Counted from the stretch's first letter, positions 41,979-51,610 are shown. The stretch: DNA of 64,000 bases from Bittarella massiliensis (ex Durand et al. 2017) (GCF_001486165.1 NZ_LN908975.1:124001-188000), one strand, 5' to 3'. The notes: generated by a model not told the origin, from the letters alone. A program made the numbers and translations.

Positions 41979-42451
41979 GGCCGGGGAGAGAAGGGGCCGG
42001 TGGAGGGGCGCTGGCGATCCGGCCGGTCACGGCAGAATGCCTGCCCGCGGTGCTCGCCCTGCGGGTGGCCCCCGGGCAGGAGGGGTTTATCGAGACCACC
42101 GCCCAGTGCCTGGCCGAGGCGGCGGAGGAGCCCACCTGGCGGCCGGTGGCCCTCTGCGACGGCGGGCAGGTGGTGGGCTTTGCCATGTACGGCCGCTTTC
42201 GCAACCATCGGCGGATCTGGCTGGACCGGCTGCTCATCGACCGCGCCTACCAGGGCAGGGGCTACGGCCGCGCCTTTTTGGGGCTGCTGTTGGAGCGGCT
42301 CTTTGCGGAGTACCGGTGCGACAGCATCTACCTCAGCCTGTTTGACGACAACCGGCAGGCCCTCGCCCTGTACGAGTCCTTTGGCTTTGTGTCCACGGGC
42401 GAGCGGGACACCGGGGGCGAAGCGGTGATGCGGCTGCGGCGGACGCCGTGA
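41975..42451 (+). CDS. GNAT family N-acetyltransferase
   Basis: 158 residues if the GTG at 41975, which overlaps the previous stop, is used; a later non-ATG start cannot be excluded because homology begins around ALAIRPVTAE (residue 12). The acetyl-CoA site DRAYQGRGYGRAFLGLLLERL matches the Q/RxxGxG/A motif. The C-terminal part LSLFDDNRQALALYESFGFVSTGE is the typical GNAT end. It may be a spermidine- or ribosomal-type acetyltransferase. A double hairpin terminator follows. Confidence 0.85.
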   Translation: MRPGREGAGGGALAIRPVTAECLPAVLALRVAPGQEGFIETTAQCLAEAAEEPTWRPVALCDGGQVVGFAMYGRFRNHRRIWLDRLLIDRAYQGRGYGRAFLGLLLERLFAEYRCDSIYLSLFDDNRQALALYESFGFVSTGERDTGGEAVMRLRRTP

Positions 42452-42504
42452 TAAAAAAGACAGCCCGGGAAAAAACAGCCCTCCCTCGGGGGGGCTGTCT
42501 TTTT
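42452..42504 (+). terminator. Terminator after the GNAT gene
   Basis: ACAGCCC (42475-42481) pairs with the GGGCTGT ending at 42498, followed by TCTTTTT. An upstream GACAGCCC at 42459-42466 can pair with the same right arm, giving two alternative hairpins. Confidence 0.75.
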
Positions 42505-42627
42505 GTTGCGGACAGAGATGGGGGTCAAACGGGAAAGTCCGTCTGTGAAGGACAGATTTGCACAGACTGTGAACGAATTGTCTGGAATGCGGGCGAAATG
42601 TGAGGGCTTTTTTAGGGAGAAAGCGGA

Positions 42628-42656
42628 TGGACGGTGGAATCGGCCCACCGTATAAT
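42628..42656 (+). promoter_or_regulatory. Promoter of serC
   Basis: -35 TGGACG (42628-42633), 17 bases, -10 TATAAT (42651-42656). The leader of about 110 bases contains the hairpin CCCGGGCGG/CCGCCCGGG. Confidence 0.75.
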
Positions 42657-42772
42657 AGGGAACAACCCCCGGGCGGAAAGGCCGCCCGGGACAGAGGACC
42701 GGCCCCGCCATCCCCGCCCCGTCGGGAGCGGGCGGAGCCGCGCACTCCATCACTTTTTTAGGAGGGACATCA

Positions 42773-43870
42773 ATGGCAACCAACCGCGTGTACAACTTCA
42801 GCGCAGGCCCGTCTATGCTGCCCGAGTGGGTATTGGAGCGGGCTTCTTCAGAGATGCTCTGTTACGGGTCTTCCGGCCAGTCAGTTATGGAGATGTCCCA
42901 CCGATCTAGTGCCTTTGAGCAGATCATCGGCGACTGCGAGGCCTCTCTGCGCCGCGCGCTCTCCATCCCCGAGGGGTACAGGGTCCTGTTTTTGCAGGGG
43001 GGCGCGTCCAGCCAGTTCGCCATGGTACCTCTAAACCTGCTCACCCGTTCAGGCAAGGCCGACTATGTCATCACCGGCCAGTGGGCCCAAAAAGCCTGGC
43101 AGCAGGGCCGCGTCTACGGCGAGTGCCGGGTGGTGGCCAGCTCAGAGGACCGCACCTACAGCTATATCCCCCAGGTGGACCCCGCCCAGCTCGACCCAGC
43201 GGCCGACTACCTGCACATCTGTTACAACAACACCATCTACGGCACCACCTTTTCCCCCCGCACCCTGCCGGTGTCCGGCAGCGTGCCGCTGGTGGCGGAC
43301 ATGTCCTCCTCCATCCTCAGCGAGCCGGTGGACATCTCCCGATTCGGCCTCATCTACGCCGGCGCCCAGAAGAACATGGGCCCCGCCGGCCTGACGGTGG
43401 TCATCATCCGGGAGGATTTGATCGGCCACGCCATGGAAAAGACCCCCATCATGTTTGACTACAAGACCCACGCCGAGGCGGGCTCCATGTACAACACCCC
43501 GCCTACCTACGCCATCTACATCTGCAAGCTGGTCCTCGACTGGCTGCAGGGCCCCATGGGCGGCCTGGCGCAGATGGCGCAGCGAAACCGCGAGAAGGCG
43601 GAGCTGCTCTACGACTACCTCGACCAGAGCCGTCTCTTCTCCCCCACTGTACAGGGGGAGGACCGCTCCCTGATGAACGTGCCCTTTGTCACCGGCGACC
43701 CGGCGCTGGACGCCGCCTTTGTGAAAGAGGCGGAGCAGGCCGGGCTGGTCAACCTCAAGGGACACCGCTCGGTGGGCGGGATGCGGGCCTCCATCTACAA
43801 CGCCATGCCGATCGAGGGCGTGAAAAAGTTGGTGGCGTTTATGCAGGCGTTTGAGTCGGATCACCGCTAA
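42773..43870 (+). CDS. serC: Phosphoserine aminotransferase
   Basis: 365 residues of the fold-I PLP aminotransferase SerC, which makes phosphoserine from 3-phosphohydroxypyruvate and glutamate. Seen: YNFSAGPSMLPEWVL, GQSVMEMSHRSSAF, FLQGGASSQFAMVP, CYNNTIYGT, the PLP Lys in YAGAQKNMGPAGL, and GHRSVGGMRASIYNAMP. TAGGAGGGACATCA precedes the ATG. It is followed by serA on the same strand, but a terminator lies between them. Confidence 0.96.
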   Translation: MATNRVYNFSAGPSMLPEWVLERASSEMLCYGSSGQSVMEMSHRSSAFEQIIGDCEASLRRALSIPEGYRVLFLQGGASSQFAMVPLNLLTRSGKADYVITGQWAQKAWQQGRVYGECRVVASSEDRTYSYIPQVDPAQLDPAADYLHICYNNTIYGTTFSPRTLPVSGSVPLVADMSSSILSEPVDISRFGLIYAGAQKNMGPAGLTVVIIREDLIGHAMEKTPIMFDYKTHAEAGSMYNTPPTYAIYICKLVLDWLQGPMGGLAQMAQRNREKAELLYDYLDQSRLFSPTVQGEDRSLMNVPFVTGDPALDAAFVKEAEQAGLVNLKGHRSVGGMRASIYNAMPIEGVKKLVAFMQAFESDHR

Positions 43871-43878
43871 ATTTGGCA

Positions 43879-43915
43879 GGGGGTGCTTGGCCGCAGGGCG
43901 AAGCGCCCCCTTTTT
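43879..43915 (+). terminator. Terminator between serC and serA
   Basis: GGGGGTGCTT (43879-43888) pairs with AAGCGCCCCC (43901-43910), then five T. Confidence 0.75.
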
Positions 43916-44014
43916 GTCCCCCGACAGCACCCCACCTCACCCCGCCGCGCCGGTCGCCGGTGCGGCAAACACAGCACCCCAAAATCAGACAGATGAGAGA
44001 GGAAGCGCATATTG

Positions 44015-45187
44015 ATGTATACTGTAAAAACCCTCAACCAAATCAGCCCCGCGGGCCTTCGCGCCTTTGACCCCGCCCACTTTGTCCTGGACGACGGCGC
44101 CGAGCGGCCCGACGCCCTGCTCTGCCGCTCGGCAGACCTGCACCAGTACCCCTTTGACCCCTGCCTGGCCGCCATCGGCCGGGCGGGCGCGGGGGTGAAC
44201 AATATCCCGGTGGAGGAGTGCAGCCGCCGGGGGATCGCCGTCTTCAACACCCCCGGCGCCAATGCCGGCGCGGTGAAGGAGATGGTCCTCTGCGCCCTGC
44301 TGCTGGCCTCCCGCAAGATCCCCGCCGCCCTCGCCTGGGTGCAGGGGCTCAAGGGGGAGGCGGATCTGCAGAAGCGGGTGGAGGCCGGGAAGAAGGCCTT
44401 TATCGGCCCCGAGCTGGGCGGCAAGACCCTGGGCGTCATCGGGATGGGGGCCATCGGCATCCAGGTGGCCAACACCGCCCGCCACCTGGGGATGGAGGTC
44501 ATCGGCTACGACCCCTACATGTCGGTGGAGGCCGCTTGGAAGGTCTCCCGCCAGATCGCCCACGCCGTCAGCCTGGAAGAGGTCTACCAAAAAAGCGACT
44601 ACATCACTCTGCACGTCCCCTACACCGCCGACACCAAGGGGATGGTCGACGCCGCCGCCCTGGCGCAGATGAAGGACGGGGTGCGGCTGCTCAACTTCGC
44701 CCGGGGCGAACTGGTGGAGACCCCGGCCCTCCTCGCGGCCGTCGAGGGGGGAAAGGTCGCCTGCTACGTGACCGACTTTGCCCAGGAGGAACTGCTGGGG
44801 GTCGAGGGGGTCGTCGTTCTCCCCCACCTGGGCGCCTCCACCCCCGAGAGCGAGGACAACTGTGCGGTGATGGCCGCCCGGGAGCTGATGGACTACCTGG
44901 AAAACGGGAACATCAAGAACGCGGTCAACCTGCCCACCTGCCGGATGGCCCGCTCGGGCCGGGTGCGGGTCTGCGTCATCCACAGAAACATCCCCGCCAT
45001 GATCACCCAGATCTCCAGCGCCCTCAGCGGGGCGGGGCTGAACATCGAAAACCTGGTCAACAAGTCCCGCGGCGAATACGCCTACACCATGCTGGACCTG
45101 GCCGACGAGCTGCCGGAGCCGGTAGAGGGGGCAATCCGGGCCATCGAAGGGGTCGTCCGGGTGCGGGTCTTGCCCCGCTGCGAATAG
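44015..45187 (+). CDS. serA: D-3-phosphoglycerate dehydrogenase
   Basis: 390 residues, the first enzyme of serine synthesis. Seen: AGAGVNNIPVEECSRRGIAV, the NAD site LGVIGMGAIGIQVAN, catalytic Arg in NFARGELV, and catalytic His in LPHLGASTPESEDN. A C-terminal ACT domain (about 320-390, RVCVIHRNIPAMITQISSAL) implies serine feedback or ligand sensing. The ATG at 44015 is preferred; the TTG one codon earlier is also possible. Pairing with serC covers two of the three steps; no serB is seen. Confidence 0.95.
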   Translation: MYTVKTLNQISPAGLRAFDPAHFVLDDGAERPDALLCRSADLHQYPFDPCLAAIGRAGAGVNNIPVEECSRRGIAVFNTPGANAGAVKEMVLCALLLASRKIPAALAWVQGLKGEADLQKRVEAGKKAFIGPELGGKTLGVIGMGAIGIQVANTARHLGMEVIGYDPYMSVEAAWKVSRQIAHAVSLEEVYQKSDYITLHVPYTADTKGMVDAAALAQMKDGVRLLNFARGELVETPALLAAVEGGKVACYVTDFAQEELLGVEGVVVLPHLGASTPESEDNCAVMAARELMDYLENGNIKNAVNLPTCRMARSGRVRVCVIHRNIPAMITQISSALSGAGLNIENLVNKSRGEYAYTMLDLADELPEPVEGAIRAIEGVVRVRVLPRCE

Positions 45188-45212
45188 AGGGATCAGCGGA
45201 AATGACCGCGCG

Positions 45213-45248
45213 AAAAGGGCCGAAAGGAATGTTCCTTCCGGCCCTTTT
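45213..45248. terminator. Terminator after serA
   Basis: AAAAGGGCCGAAAGGAA and TTCCTTCCGGCCCTTTT form a hairpin with one mismatch, usable from both sides. Confidence 0.85.
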
Positions 45249-45284
45249 GTTGTATTTTATTGTGATTATACAAATAGGAATATT

Positions 45285-46556
45285 CTATTCTGCAAAGACG
45301 CCGGTCAAACCGGTGCGCGCGACCCGCTCGGCGATCTCTCCGCCGTCCACCGAGCCGAGGCCCAGCTGCCCCAGCCGCTCCCAGAGGACCGAGCCGGAAA
45401 AGGTGTATTTCTTCCGCCGGCCCTCGCCGGTGGCCATCTGCTCTCTCACATAGGCGATCGCCTCCCCCACCGCCAGGGCGCGGGGGAGGACCAGCGGCGG
45501 TCGGTCTGTCAACTGGCGGGCGGCGTTGTGCCCCGCCAGGGTGCCGGTGACGATGGCCTCGGTGTGCCCCACCAACAGCCCGGCCTTTTCGCCGGCACAG
45601 TAGAGGTTCTCCACCCCCTCCACCCGCAGGGCGTCGTCCCGGGGGGCCATGGCGAAAAAGCGGAGGGAGTTCCCCTTCCCCCCGGCGTAGGGGTCCTCGT
45701 AGCGGGCGTTTTCAAACCCCGGCACCTGCCGCAGCTTTTCCAGGGGGAAGGTGGGGGTCATCAGCTTGGCGTGGCCGGTGTCCAGCAGGACGAGGTTGTC
45801 GCGGTAGCTGGCCTGCGCATACTGCTGGCAGGCCTTTTGGGCGAGGTGGTCCTCCCGCAGCGGCGGGGGCAGGGGGATCACCGCCACCCCGTCCCGCTCC
45901 AGCTTCTCCTGCAGCAGCCGGCTTAGGGAGCCCTTGTGCAGCTTGCAGGAACCGCTCATGGCGCCGGGCCCGCCGCCCGCCTTCTCCCCCACCCATTCGG
46001 CCACCCCGCAGAGGCCGGTGAGGCTGACCCGCCCCCCGAAGCTGGGGCAGCGCAGGATGCACATGGCACAGCCGTTTCCGTAGCGCTGGCAGTTGACCAT
46101 CGGCCCGGCGGTGCCGGTGGCGTCGACAAAGGCGTCGGCGGGGAAGCGTCGGCCGTCGCTGCAGAGCACCGCCTGCAGGCAGTCCCCCTCTCGCTCGACC
46201 CCACTCACCCGGGCCTGAAAGACCACCTCTACCCCCAGGGAGCGCAGGTGCCGGAGCACCTCTCCCGGAACCAGCCCCACATCGTAGAGGGTGGCGTGGG
46301 CGTGGCCGGGGAAGGAGACGTTCCGGTGCCGGGCGCAGCGGTCGGTGAGGGCGAAGAGCTCCCCCGCCCCCAGGGCCTCCATCTCCAGCGCTGCGGCGAG
46401 GCGGCCGTTGTTCTGCATGATCCCCCCCACCAGCCCAGTCCCCAGCAGCATGTCGGTGCGCTCCAACAGCACCGCCCGCGCCCCGGCCCGGCGGACGCTG
46501 CAGGCTGCGGCGCAGCCGCCCCAGCCGCCCCCGGCGATCACAACTGTCTTTTCCAT
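45285..46556 (-). CDS. FAD-dependent oxidoreductase
   Basis: 423 residues. N-terminal dinucleotide fold EKTVVIAGGGWGGCAAACSV, an FAD-linked DATGTAGPMVN, and a late FAD motif NLYCAGEKAGLLVGHTEAIVTG. A Cys cluster, CAMCILRCPSFGG, occurs near residue 170 and might hold a metal or disulfide. It resembles MnmG/TrmFO-like and FAD_oxidored proteins without a specific match. The ATG at 46556 follows GGGAGGTGCCTGCAA. It is divergent from glpK, but no functional link is shown. Confidence 0.8.
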   Translation of the reverse strand: MEKTVVIAGGGWGGCAAACSVRRAGARAVLLERTDMLLGTGLVGGIMQNNGRLAAALEMEALGAGELFALTDRCARHRNVSFPGHAHATLYDVGLVPGEVLRHLRSLGVEVVFQARVSGVEREGDCLQAVLCSDGRRFPADAFVDATGTAGPMVNCQRYGNGCAMCILRCPSFGGRVSLTGLCGVAEWVGEKAGGGPGAMSGSCKLHKGSLSRLLQEKLERDGVAVIPLPPPLREDHLAQKACQQYAQASYRDNLVLLDTGHAKLMTPTFPLEKLRQVPGFENARYEDPYAGGKGNSLRFFAMAPRDDALRVEGVENLYCAGEKAGLLVGHTEAIVTGTLAGHNAARQLTDRPPLVLPRALAVGEAIAYVREQMATGEGRRKKYTFSGSVLWERLGQLGLGSVDGGEIAERVARTGLTGVFAE

Positions 46557-46685
46557 TTGCAGGCACCTCCCATTCCCCACCAGTATGCGCCGGTACCCCC
46601 GCGCAATTTGCCGAAGGGGCGGTGGCCGATTTGTCCGGTTTGCCCAGGGGGATTTGTGCCTTGTGCCAAAACTGCCCCGCCGCCG

Positions 46686-46715
46686 TTGACACCCCCGCAG
46701 AGGGACCGCTATACT
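46686..46715 (+). promoter_or_regulatory. Promoter of glpK
   Basis: -35 TTGACA (46686-46691), 18 bases, -10 TATACT (46710-46715). No clear catabolite-repression site was seen. Confidence 0.8.
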
Positions 46716-46815
46716 TGAAAAAACGGCGGCTTTTCCCCGCGTCCGGCGCGGGGAGGGCCGCTCTGCGCCGGTCCCCCACCTGCGGGGCCGGGCCAGAGGA
46801 AGGGGAGAGGCGGCA

Positions 46816-48312
46816 ATGAGCCGTTACATCATGGCGCTGGACCAGGGGACCACCAGTTCCCGTTGCATTTTGTTTGACCGCGAGGGGAAGATGGTCTCCC
46901 TGGCGCAGAAGGAGTACACCCAGCACTTCCCCCGGGCGGGCTGGGTCGAGCACGACGCCATGGAGATCTGGTCGACCCAGATCGGGGTGGCGCAGGAGGC
47001 CATGTACAAAATCGGCGCCACCCACCGGGATGTGGCCGCCATCGGCATCACCAACCAGCGGGAGACCACGGTGGTCTGGGACCGGCGGACCGGCGAGCCG
47101 GTCTACAACGCCATTGTCTGGCAGTGCCGCCGCACTGCCCCCTTCTGCGACGAGTTGAAGGCCCAGGGGTTGGAGGGGTGGTTTCGCGCCAAGACCGGGC
47201 TGCCCATCGACGCCTACTTCTCCGCCACCAAGGTGCGCTGGATCCTCGACACGGTGCCGGGGGCGCGGCAGAAGGCGGACGCCGGCCAGCTTGCCTTTGG
47301 GACGGTGGACAGCTGGCTGATCTACAACCTGACCAAGGGGCGCTGCCACCTGACCGATCTCTCCAACGCCTCCCGCACCATGCTCTTTAACATCCACACC
47401 CTGGACTGGGACGATGAGATTTTGGAGAAGTTGCAGATCCCCCGCTCCATGCTGCCCCGGGTCTGCCCCTCCAGCGGGGTGTTCGGGTTCACCGACCCCT
47501 CCATCTTCGGCGGGGAGATCCCCATCGCCGGGGCGGCGGGGGACCAGCAGGCGGCCCTGTTCGGGCAGACCTGCTTTGCGGCGGGCGAGGCCAAAAACAC
47601 CTACGGCACCGGCTGCTTCCTCCTCCTCTGCACCGGGGAGAAGCCGGTCTCCTCCAGCCAGGGGCTGATCACCACCATCGCCTGGGGGCTGGGAGACCGG
47701 GTGACCTACGCCCTGGAGGGCTCGATCTTTGTGGGGGGCGCGGCGGTCCAGTGGCTGCGCGACGAGATGAAGTTGGTGGAGTCGGCCGAGGACAGCGAGT
47801 ACATGGCCCAAAAGGTGCCCGACACCGGCGGGGTCTATGTGGTGCCCGCCTTTACCGGCCTGGGGGCCCCCCACTGGGACCCCTATGCCCGGGGCGCAGT
47901 CTTCGGGCTCACCAGGGGGTCAAGCAAATACCACTTCATCCGCGCCACGTTGGAATCCATCGCCTACCAGGTGACCGACGTGCTGGGGGCCATGAAGGCG
48001 GACGCCGGGCTGGAACTGCAGGCCCTGCGGGTGGACGGCGGCGCCTGCGCCAACGACTTTTTGATGCAGTTTCAGTCCGACATCATCGGCGCGCCGGTCC
48101 ACCGGCCCGCCTGCATCGAGACCACCGCCCTGGGGGCCGCCTATCTGGCCGGTCTGGCGGTGGGCTACTGGAAGAGCCAGGAGGAGATCCGTGGCAACTG
48201 GCAGCTGGCCCGCATCTTTGAGCCCGGGATGGACGAGGCCGGCCGGGCGCGCCGGCTGGAGGGCTGGTCCCGGGCGGTGGCGGCCGCGCGGGCATTTCGG
48301 GGGGAGGAGTAA
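46816..48312 (+). CDS. glpK: Glycerol kinase
   Basis: 498 residues, the usual length. FGGY kinase motifs: [65 protein letters not shown] and [18 protein letters not shown]. It phosphorylates glycerol for entry into glycolysis. The loop that in low-GC Firmicutes carries the HPr-phosphorylated His reads [14 protein letters not shown] here, without His, so PTS control through that residue is unlikely. GGGGAGAGGCGGCA precedes the ATG. No glpF or glpD is nearby. Confidence 0.96.
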   Translation: MSRYIMALDQGTTSSRCILFDREGKMVSLAQKEYTQHFPRAGWVEHDAMEIWSTQIGVAQEAMYKIGATHRDVAAIGITNQRETTVVWDRRTGEPVYNAIVWQCRRTAPFCDELKAQGLEGWFRAKTGLPIDAYFSATKVRWILDTVPGARQKADAGQLAFGTVDSWLIYNLTKGRCHLTDLSNASRTMLFNIHTLDWDDEILEKLQIPRSMLPRVCPSSGVFGFTDPSIFGGEIPIAGAAGDQQAALFGQTCFAAGEAKNTYGTGCFLLLCTGEKPVSSSQGLITTIAWGLGDRVTYALEGSIFVGGAAVQWLRDEMKLVESAEDSEYMAQKVPDTGGVYVVPAFTGLGAPHWDPYARGAVFGLTRGSSKYHFIRATLESIAYQVTDVLGAMKADAGLELQALRVDGGACANDFLMQFQSDIIGAPVHRPACIETTALGAAYLAGLAVGYWKSQEEIRGNWQLARIFEPGMDEAGRARRLEGWSRAVAAARAFRGEE

Positions 48313-48387
48313 AAAAACAACTGCTTTTTGCCAAAGCAATATCCTCTATCGATCGGGCCTGAGGAGGTTGGCGGCGCGCACCGCCCC

Positions 48388-48417
48388 TTGCAGTTTTTGG
48401 GCAAGGGATGGTATGAT
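48388..48417 (+). promoter_or_regulatory. Promoter of the D-2-hydroxyacid dehydrogenase gene
   Basis: -35 TTGCAG (48388-48393), 18 bases, -10 TATGAT (48412-48417). Confidence 0.7.
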
Positions 48418-48450
48418 AGATACAAATTGCAAAAAAGGAGTGCTTTCCCT

Positions 48451-49398
48451 GTGAATATCGTGTTGCTGGAATCCCTGGGCATCTCTGACGAGACCCTGAA
48501 CGCCTGCGCCAAACCTCTGGTGGAGGCGGGCCATACCTTTGCCGCCTACCCCAAGGACACCGACCCCTCGGTGATGATCGAGCGGGCCAAGGATGCCGAC
48601 ATCGTCATGCTGGCCAACATGCCCCTGCCCGGCGAGGTCATCGCCGCCTGCGACAGGTTGAAGTTCATCGACGTGGCCTTCACCGGCGTCGACCACGTGG
48701 ATTTGGAGGCCGCCCGCGCCAAGGGGATCGCGGTGAGCAACGCCGCCGGATACTCCACCCAGGCGGTGGCCGAGCTCTGCGTCTGTATGGCCCTCTCCCT
48801 GCTGCGCAACCTGCCCCAGGTGTCCCAGCGGTGCCGGACCGGCGGCACCAAAGACGGCCTGGTGGGCAGTGAGCTGGGCGGCAAGACCGTCGGCATTGTG
48901 GGCACGGGGGCCATCGGCCTGCGCACCGCCCAGCTGTTTGCCGCCTTCGGCTGCAAGATCCTGGCCTACGCCCCCCGCCCCAAGGAAAACGCCAAGGGGA
49001 TCGTGGAGTATGTCTCCCTTGAGACCCTCCTGCGGGAGTCGGACATCGTCTCCCTGCACTGCCCCCTCAACGACTCCTCCCGCGGCCTGATCGACACCCA
49101 GAAGCTGGGGCTGATGAAGTCCAGCGCCCTCCTCCTCAACGCCGCCCGCGGCCCGGTGGTGGATTCACAGGCCCTGGCGGAAGCCCTCGACAGCGGCGCC
49201 ATCGCCGGCGCGGGGATCGACGTCTTTGAGGTGGAGCCCCCCCTGCCCGCCGATCACCCCCTGCTGCACTGCAAAAACATCCTGGTCACCCCTCACGTGG
49301 CCTTTGCCTCCCGCGAGTCGATGGAGGCCCGGTGCAAGATCGTCTTTGAAAACATCGAGAAATGGCTGGCCGGAGAGCAGGTCAACACTATTTTATAG
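48451..49398 (+). CDS. D-2-hydroxyacid dehydrogenase (NAD-dependent)
   Basis: 315 residues. NAD fold TVGIVGTGAIGLRTAQLFAAFG, catalytic Arg in NAARGPVVDSQAL, Glu in GIDVFEVEPPLP, and His in VTPHVAFASRESM. The family includes glycerate and lactate dehydrogenases and hydroxypyruvate reductase; the substrate cannot be fixed. The GTG at 48451 follows AAAAAAGGAG at 10 bases. Closeness to serA and glpK is suggestive of glycerate metabolism but not proof. Confidence 0.9.
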   Translation: MNIVLLESLGISDETLNACAKPLVEAGHTFAAYPKDTDPSVMIERAKDADIVMLANMPLPGEVIAACDRLKFIDVAFTGVDHVDLEAARAKGIAVSNAAGYSTQAVAELCVCMALSLLRNLPQVSQRCRTGGTKDGLVGSELGGKTVGIVGTGAIGLRTAQLFAAFGCKILAYAPRPKENAKGIVEYVSLETLLRESDIVSLHCPLNDSSRGLIDTQKLGLMKSSALLLNAARGPVVDSQALAEALDSGAIAGAGIDVFEVEPPLPADHPLLHCKNILVTPHVAFASRESMEARCKIVFENIEKWLAGEQVNTIL

Positions 49399-49401
49399 CG
49401 A

Positions 49402-49438
49402 CAAAAAAACACCGCCCCAGACGGGGCGGTGTTTTTTT
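49402..49438. terminator. Terminator between hydroxyacid dehydrogenase and HD-GYP genes
   Basis: ACACCGCCCC and GGGGCGGTGT around a four-base loop, with an A-run before and a T-run after; serves both convergent genes. Confidence 0.92.
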
Positions 49439-49467
49439 GTACGGTGGGGGAAGAGAGGGCGGTGCTT

Positions 49468-50739
49468 TCAGGCCGGGTCGGGGCCTGAGACCGCCCGAAT
49501 CTCGGCCGAGAGGGCGCGATACTCCCGCAGTACCCCCTGGTAGAGGGCCAGCACGGGAGCGCTGCCGGCGCGGGCGCTCTCCATCAGCCGGTCGTAGTGG
49601 TTGCAGACGAGGGCGGTTACCTGCGGGCAGATGGCTCCGGCCGCCTGCATTTGCCCCAGGATGGCCAGCACCCGCTCCCGGTCAAAGGCCTCCTTGTAGC
49701 TGCGCGCCCGGGCCAGGGCGCTGACGATGTCCGCCACCGCCACCACCCGTTCGGGCAGGCTCAACTCCTCCCCCCGCAGCCCCAGCGGGTAGCCGGAACC
49801 GTCCAGCTTTTCGTGGTGGCGCACGGCGATGCGGTAGATGTCGTCGCGAACAAATCCGCCCAGGATCTCGCCGGTGACCGCCGCGTGTTCCCGCATGACA
49901 GCCATCTCCTCCCCGGTGAGTCGCCCCGGCTTTTCCAGGATGGAGACGGGGGTGGACACCTTGCCCAGGTCGTGGAGGAGGGCTCCGTAGTAGATGCACC
50001 GCCGGGTGTCCTCATCAAGCCCCAGCAGCCGGGCGATGGCAAGGCTGACGCTGACGGTAGTGATGGTGTGCAGCACCGTGCACTCGCTGCGAAAGTCGAT
50101 GGAGTAGGCGAGCATCTGCAAAAAGGCGCGCTTCTCCCCCTCGTCAAAGGAGAGGCGGGAGGCCGCCACCCAGAGGGGGGCGCAGAGGGCGCCCTCCCCC
50201 TGGTCCAAAAGCTGCCGCTCGCTGTCGGCGCGCAAAAAGAGGTCCACCAGCAGCGGGTCAAAGAGATTGCCACGCTCCCGCGCCAGCAGGGCGGGGATCT
50301 CCGCCTTGCGCCTCGCCTGCACCAGCACGTCCACCCGGTCGCACAGGCAGATGAGGGCGGCGCCCATCCGGTGGGGGGTGTCGATCTGCCGCAGCTCCCG
50401 GTAGGGGCAGTGGTGGTAGAGGACGGCGTCGGCCACCGCCCCCAAAGGGGAGAGGTTTTTGAGAAAGAGGTAGCCGTAGACGGCGTGGTCCCAGCCGCCC
50501 TCCCGCTCAAAGGAGAGGAGGCCGTCGATCTCGTCGGTCTTGTAGGCCCCCACGTCGTGAAAGAGGGCCGCCAACACCAGATCCATCTCCCTGCGGGAGA
50601 GTGCCTCCCCCTTTTGGGTGAGGAGGAGTTGCAGGGCCAGCCCGGCGACCCGCTCCCCATGGCCGGTGAGCCGCCGGTCGACCCGCCCGAGGGTCCGGCA
50701 GACGATGTCCACCACGTGTTTGCTGCTGATGATCTCCAT
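49468..50739 (-). CDS. HD-GYP domain phosphodiesterase with two HD-type halves
   Basis: 423 residues. The N-terminal half contains ALFHDVGAYKTDEID and a YHHCPY, an HD-like domain. The C-terminal half (about 230-400) is a standard HD-GYP domain with LLHDLGKV and the hallmark HHEKLDGSGYP. The latter motif suggests hydrolysis of cyclic di-GMP, opposing the diguanylate cyclase at 18104-19249. The first half may be regulatory or degenerate. A promoter -10 TATACT lies on the minus strand near 50795. Confidence 0.88.
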   Translation of the reverse strand: MEIISSKHVVDIVCRTLGRVDRRLTGHGERVAGLALQLLLTQKGEALSRREMDLVLAALFHDVGAYKTDEIDGLLSFEREGGWDHAVYGYLFLKNLSPLGAVADAVLYHHCPYRELRQIDTPHRMGAALICLCDRVDVLVQARRKAEIPALLARERGNLFDPLLVDLFLRADSERQLLDQGEGALCAPLWVAASRLSFDEGEKRAFLQMLAYSIDFRSECTVLHTITTVSVSLAIARLLGLDEDTRRCIYYGALLHDLGKVSTPVSILEKPGRLTGEEMAVMREHAAVTGEILGGFVRDDIYRIAVRHHEKLDGSGYPLGLRGEELSLPERVVAVADIVSALARARSYKEAFDRERVLAILGQMQAAGAICPQVTALVCNHYDRLMESARAGSAPVLALYQGVLREYRALSAEIRAVSGPDPA

Positions 50740-50880
50740 CCGTCGCCACCCTTCCCCCGCGAATCGGGGTGTTTTAAAATGCTCTCTCCGTTAGTATACA
50801 GCTTTCCCCTTAAAATAAAAGGGATTTGCGAAAGGAGGGCGACGGAATGTTGCGGGAGACCGCATTTCCCTGTTCACTGG

Positions 50881-50909
50881 AAAGGGCGCACCTGGGTGCG
50901 CCCTTTTTT
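50881..50909. terminator. Terminator of the 51 kb lipoprotein gene
   Basis: GGGCGCAC and GTGCGCCC around a CTGG loop, followed by six T on the plus strand and preceded by A on the minus-strand reading; it lies 24 bases after the lipoprotein stop. Confidence 0.75.
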
Positions 50910-50932
50910 GCCCTGTCCGTGCCCTTTTTCCC

Positions 50933-51610
50933 CTATTCTTCCAAAATGGCGTTGATGGTCTTGACCACGCCACTCTCGACAATGACCATTACGGTGCTGT
51001 TGCTGCCCTCGTCAAACCAGATGGAGGTGTTGGCGGAGGTGCGCGGCGCAAAGCCCATGATGGCGGTGGCCTCCGCCAGCGTCATCCCCTCTTTGAGCTG
51101 TTTTGCGTGCTCCACAAAGAATTTGCCGTAGGCGTATTGGCTTTGGTGCACCGAGGCGGAGGGAGAGTGGTACAGGGTGCCGCCGATGGCGTCGGTGTAG
51201 TCCGCCACCTGCTCCTCGGTAAAGGCGCTGTTCAGACGGATGAGCACGTTGCCCTTGACGATTTGGTACTGCAGCAGGTCCAGGACGCTGAAAGAGTTGA
51301 GCTTGTCGGCGCGGGCTTTTGCCGCGGCCTCGCTTTTGTAGATTTCCACAGAGCCGCTCTCGGGTTCGCTTTCGTCGTACGCCGTCTCCAGACGGCTGTC
51401 GGCAAAGTTGCCCTTTTCCTTGTAATCGTGCGGCCCTTCGCCGTTGGGGTCGGTCGCGTCGTCATAGACGATGGAATAGGAGATGGGAACGCCCTTTTCC
51501 TTTAGATCCGCAATGACCGAGGCGGCGGTCTCCCCACCTTTGCCGCACCCCACGAGCGCGGCACAGATCAGACATACGGCGATGGCTCCACTCAGCAATT
51601 TTTTCATCAT
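50933..51610 (-). CDS. Lipoprotein of unknown function
   Basis: 225 residues. N-terminal lipoprotein signal (KKLLSGAIAVCLICAALVGC; lipobox ALVG before Cys). The mature part is acidic, with a central repeat-free domain and a C-terminal SmpA/BamE-like stretch (LKEGMTLAEATAIMGFAPRT ... VVKTINAILEE). The ATG at 51610 or 51607 fits AAAGGGGG. No known family beyond that similarity is recognised. Confidence 0.8.
   Translation of the reverse strand: MMKKLLSGAIAVCLICAALVGCGKGGETAASVIADLKEKGVPISYSIVYDDATDPNGEGPHDYKEKGNFADSRLETAYDESEPESGSVEIYKSEAAAKARADKLNSFSVLDLLQYQIVKGNVLIRLNSAFTEEQVADYTDAIGGTLYHSPSASVHQSQYAYGKFFVEHAKQLKEGMTLAEATAIMGFAPRTSANTSIWFDEGSNSTVMVIVESGVVKTINAILEE

Noticed and set aside
45712-47874. 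A 720-codon minus-strand frame across glpK and the FAD oxidoreductase
   Set aside because: It runs through two well-identified genes in the wrong phase and strand and has typical shadow composition.
50826-51131. A small protein starting at AAAGGAGGGCGACGGAATG near 50848
   Set aside because: The ribosome site looks good, but the frame soon runs through a terminator hairpin and then antisense to the lipoprotein gene; no homology seen.
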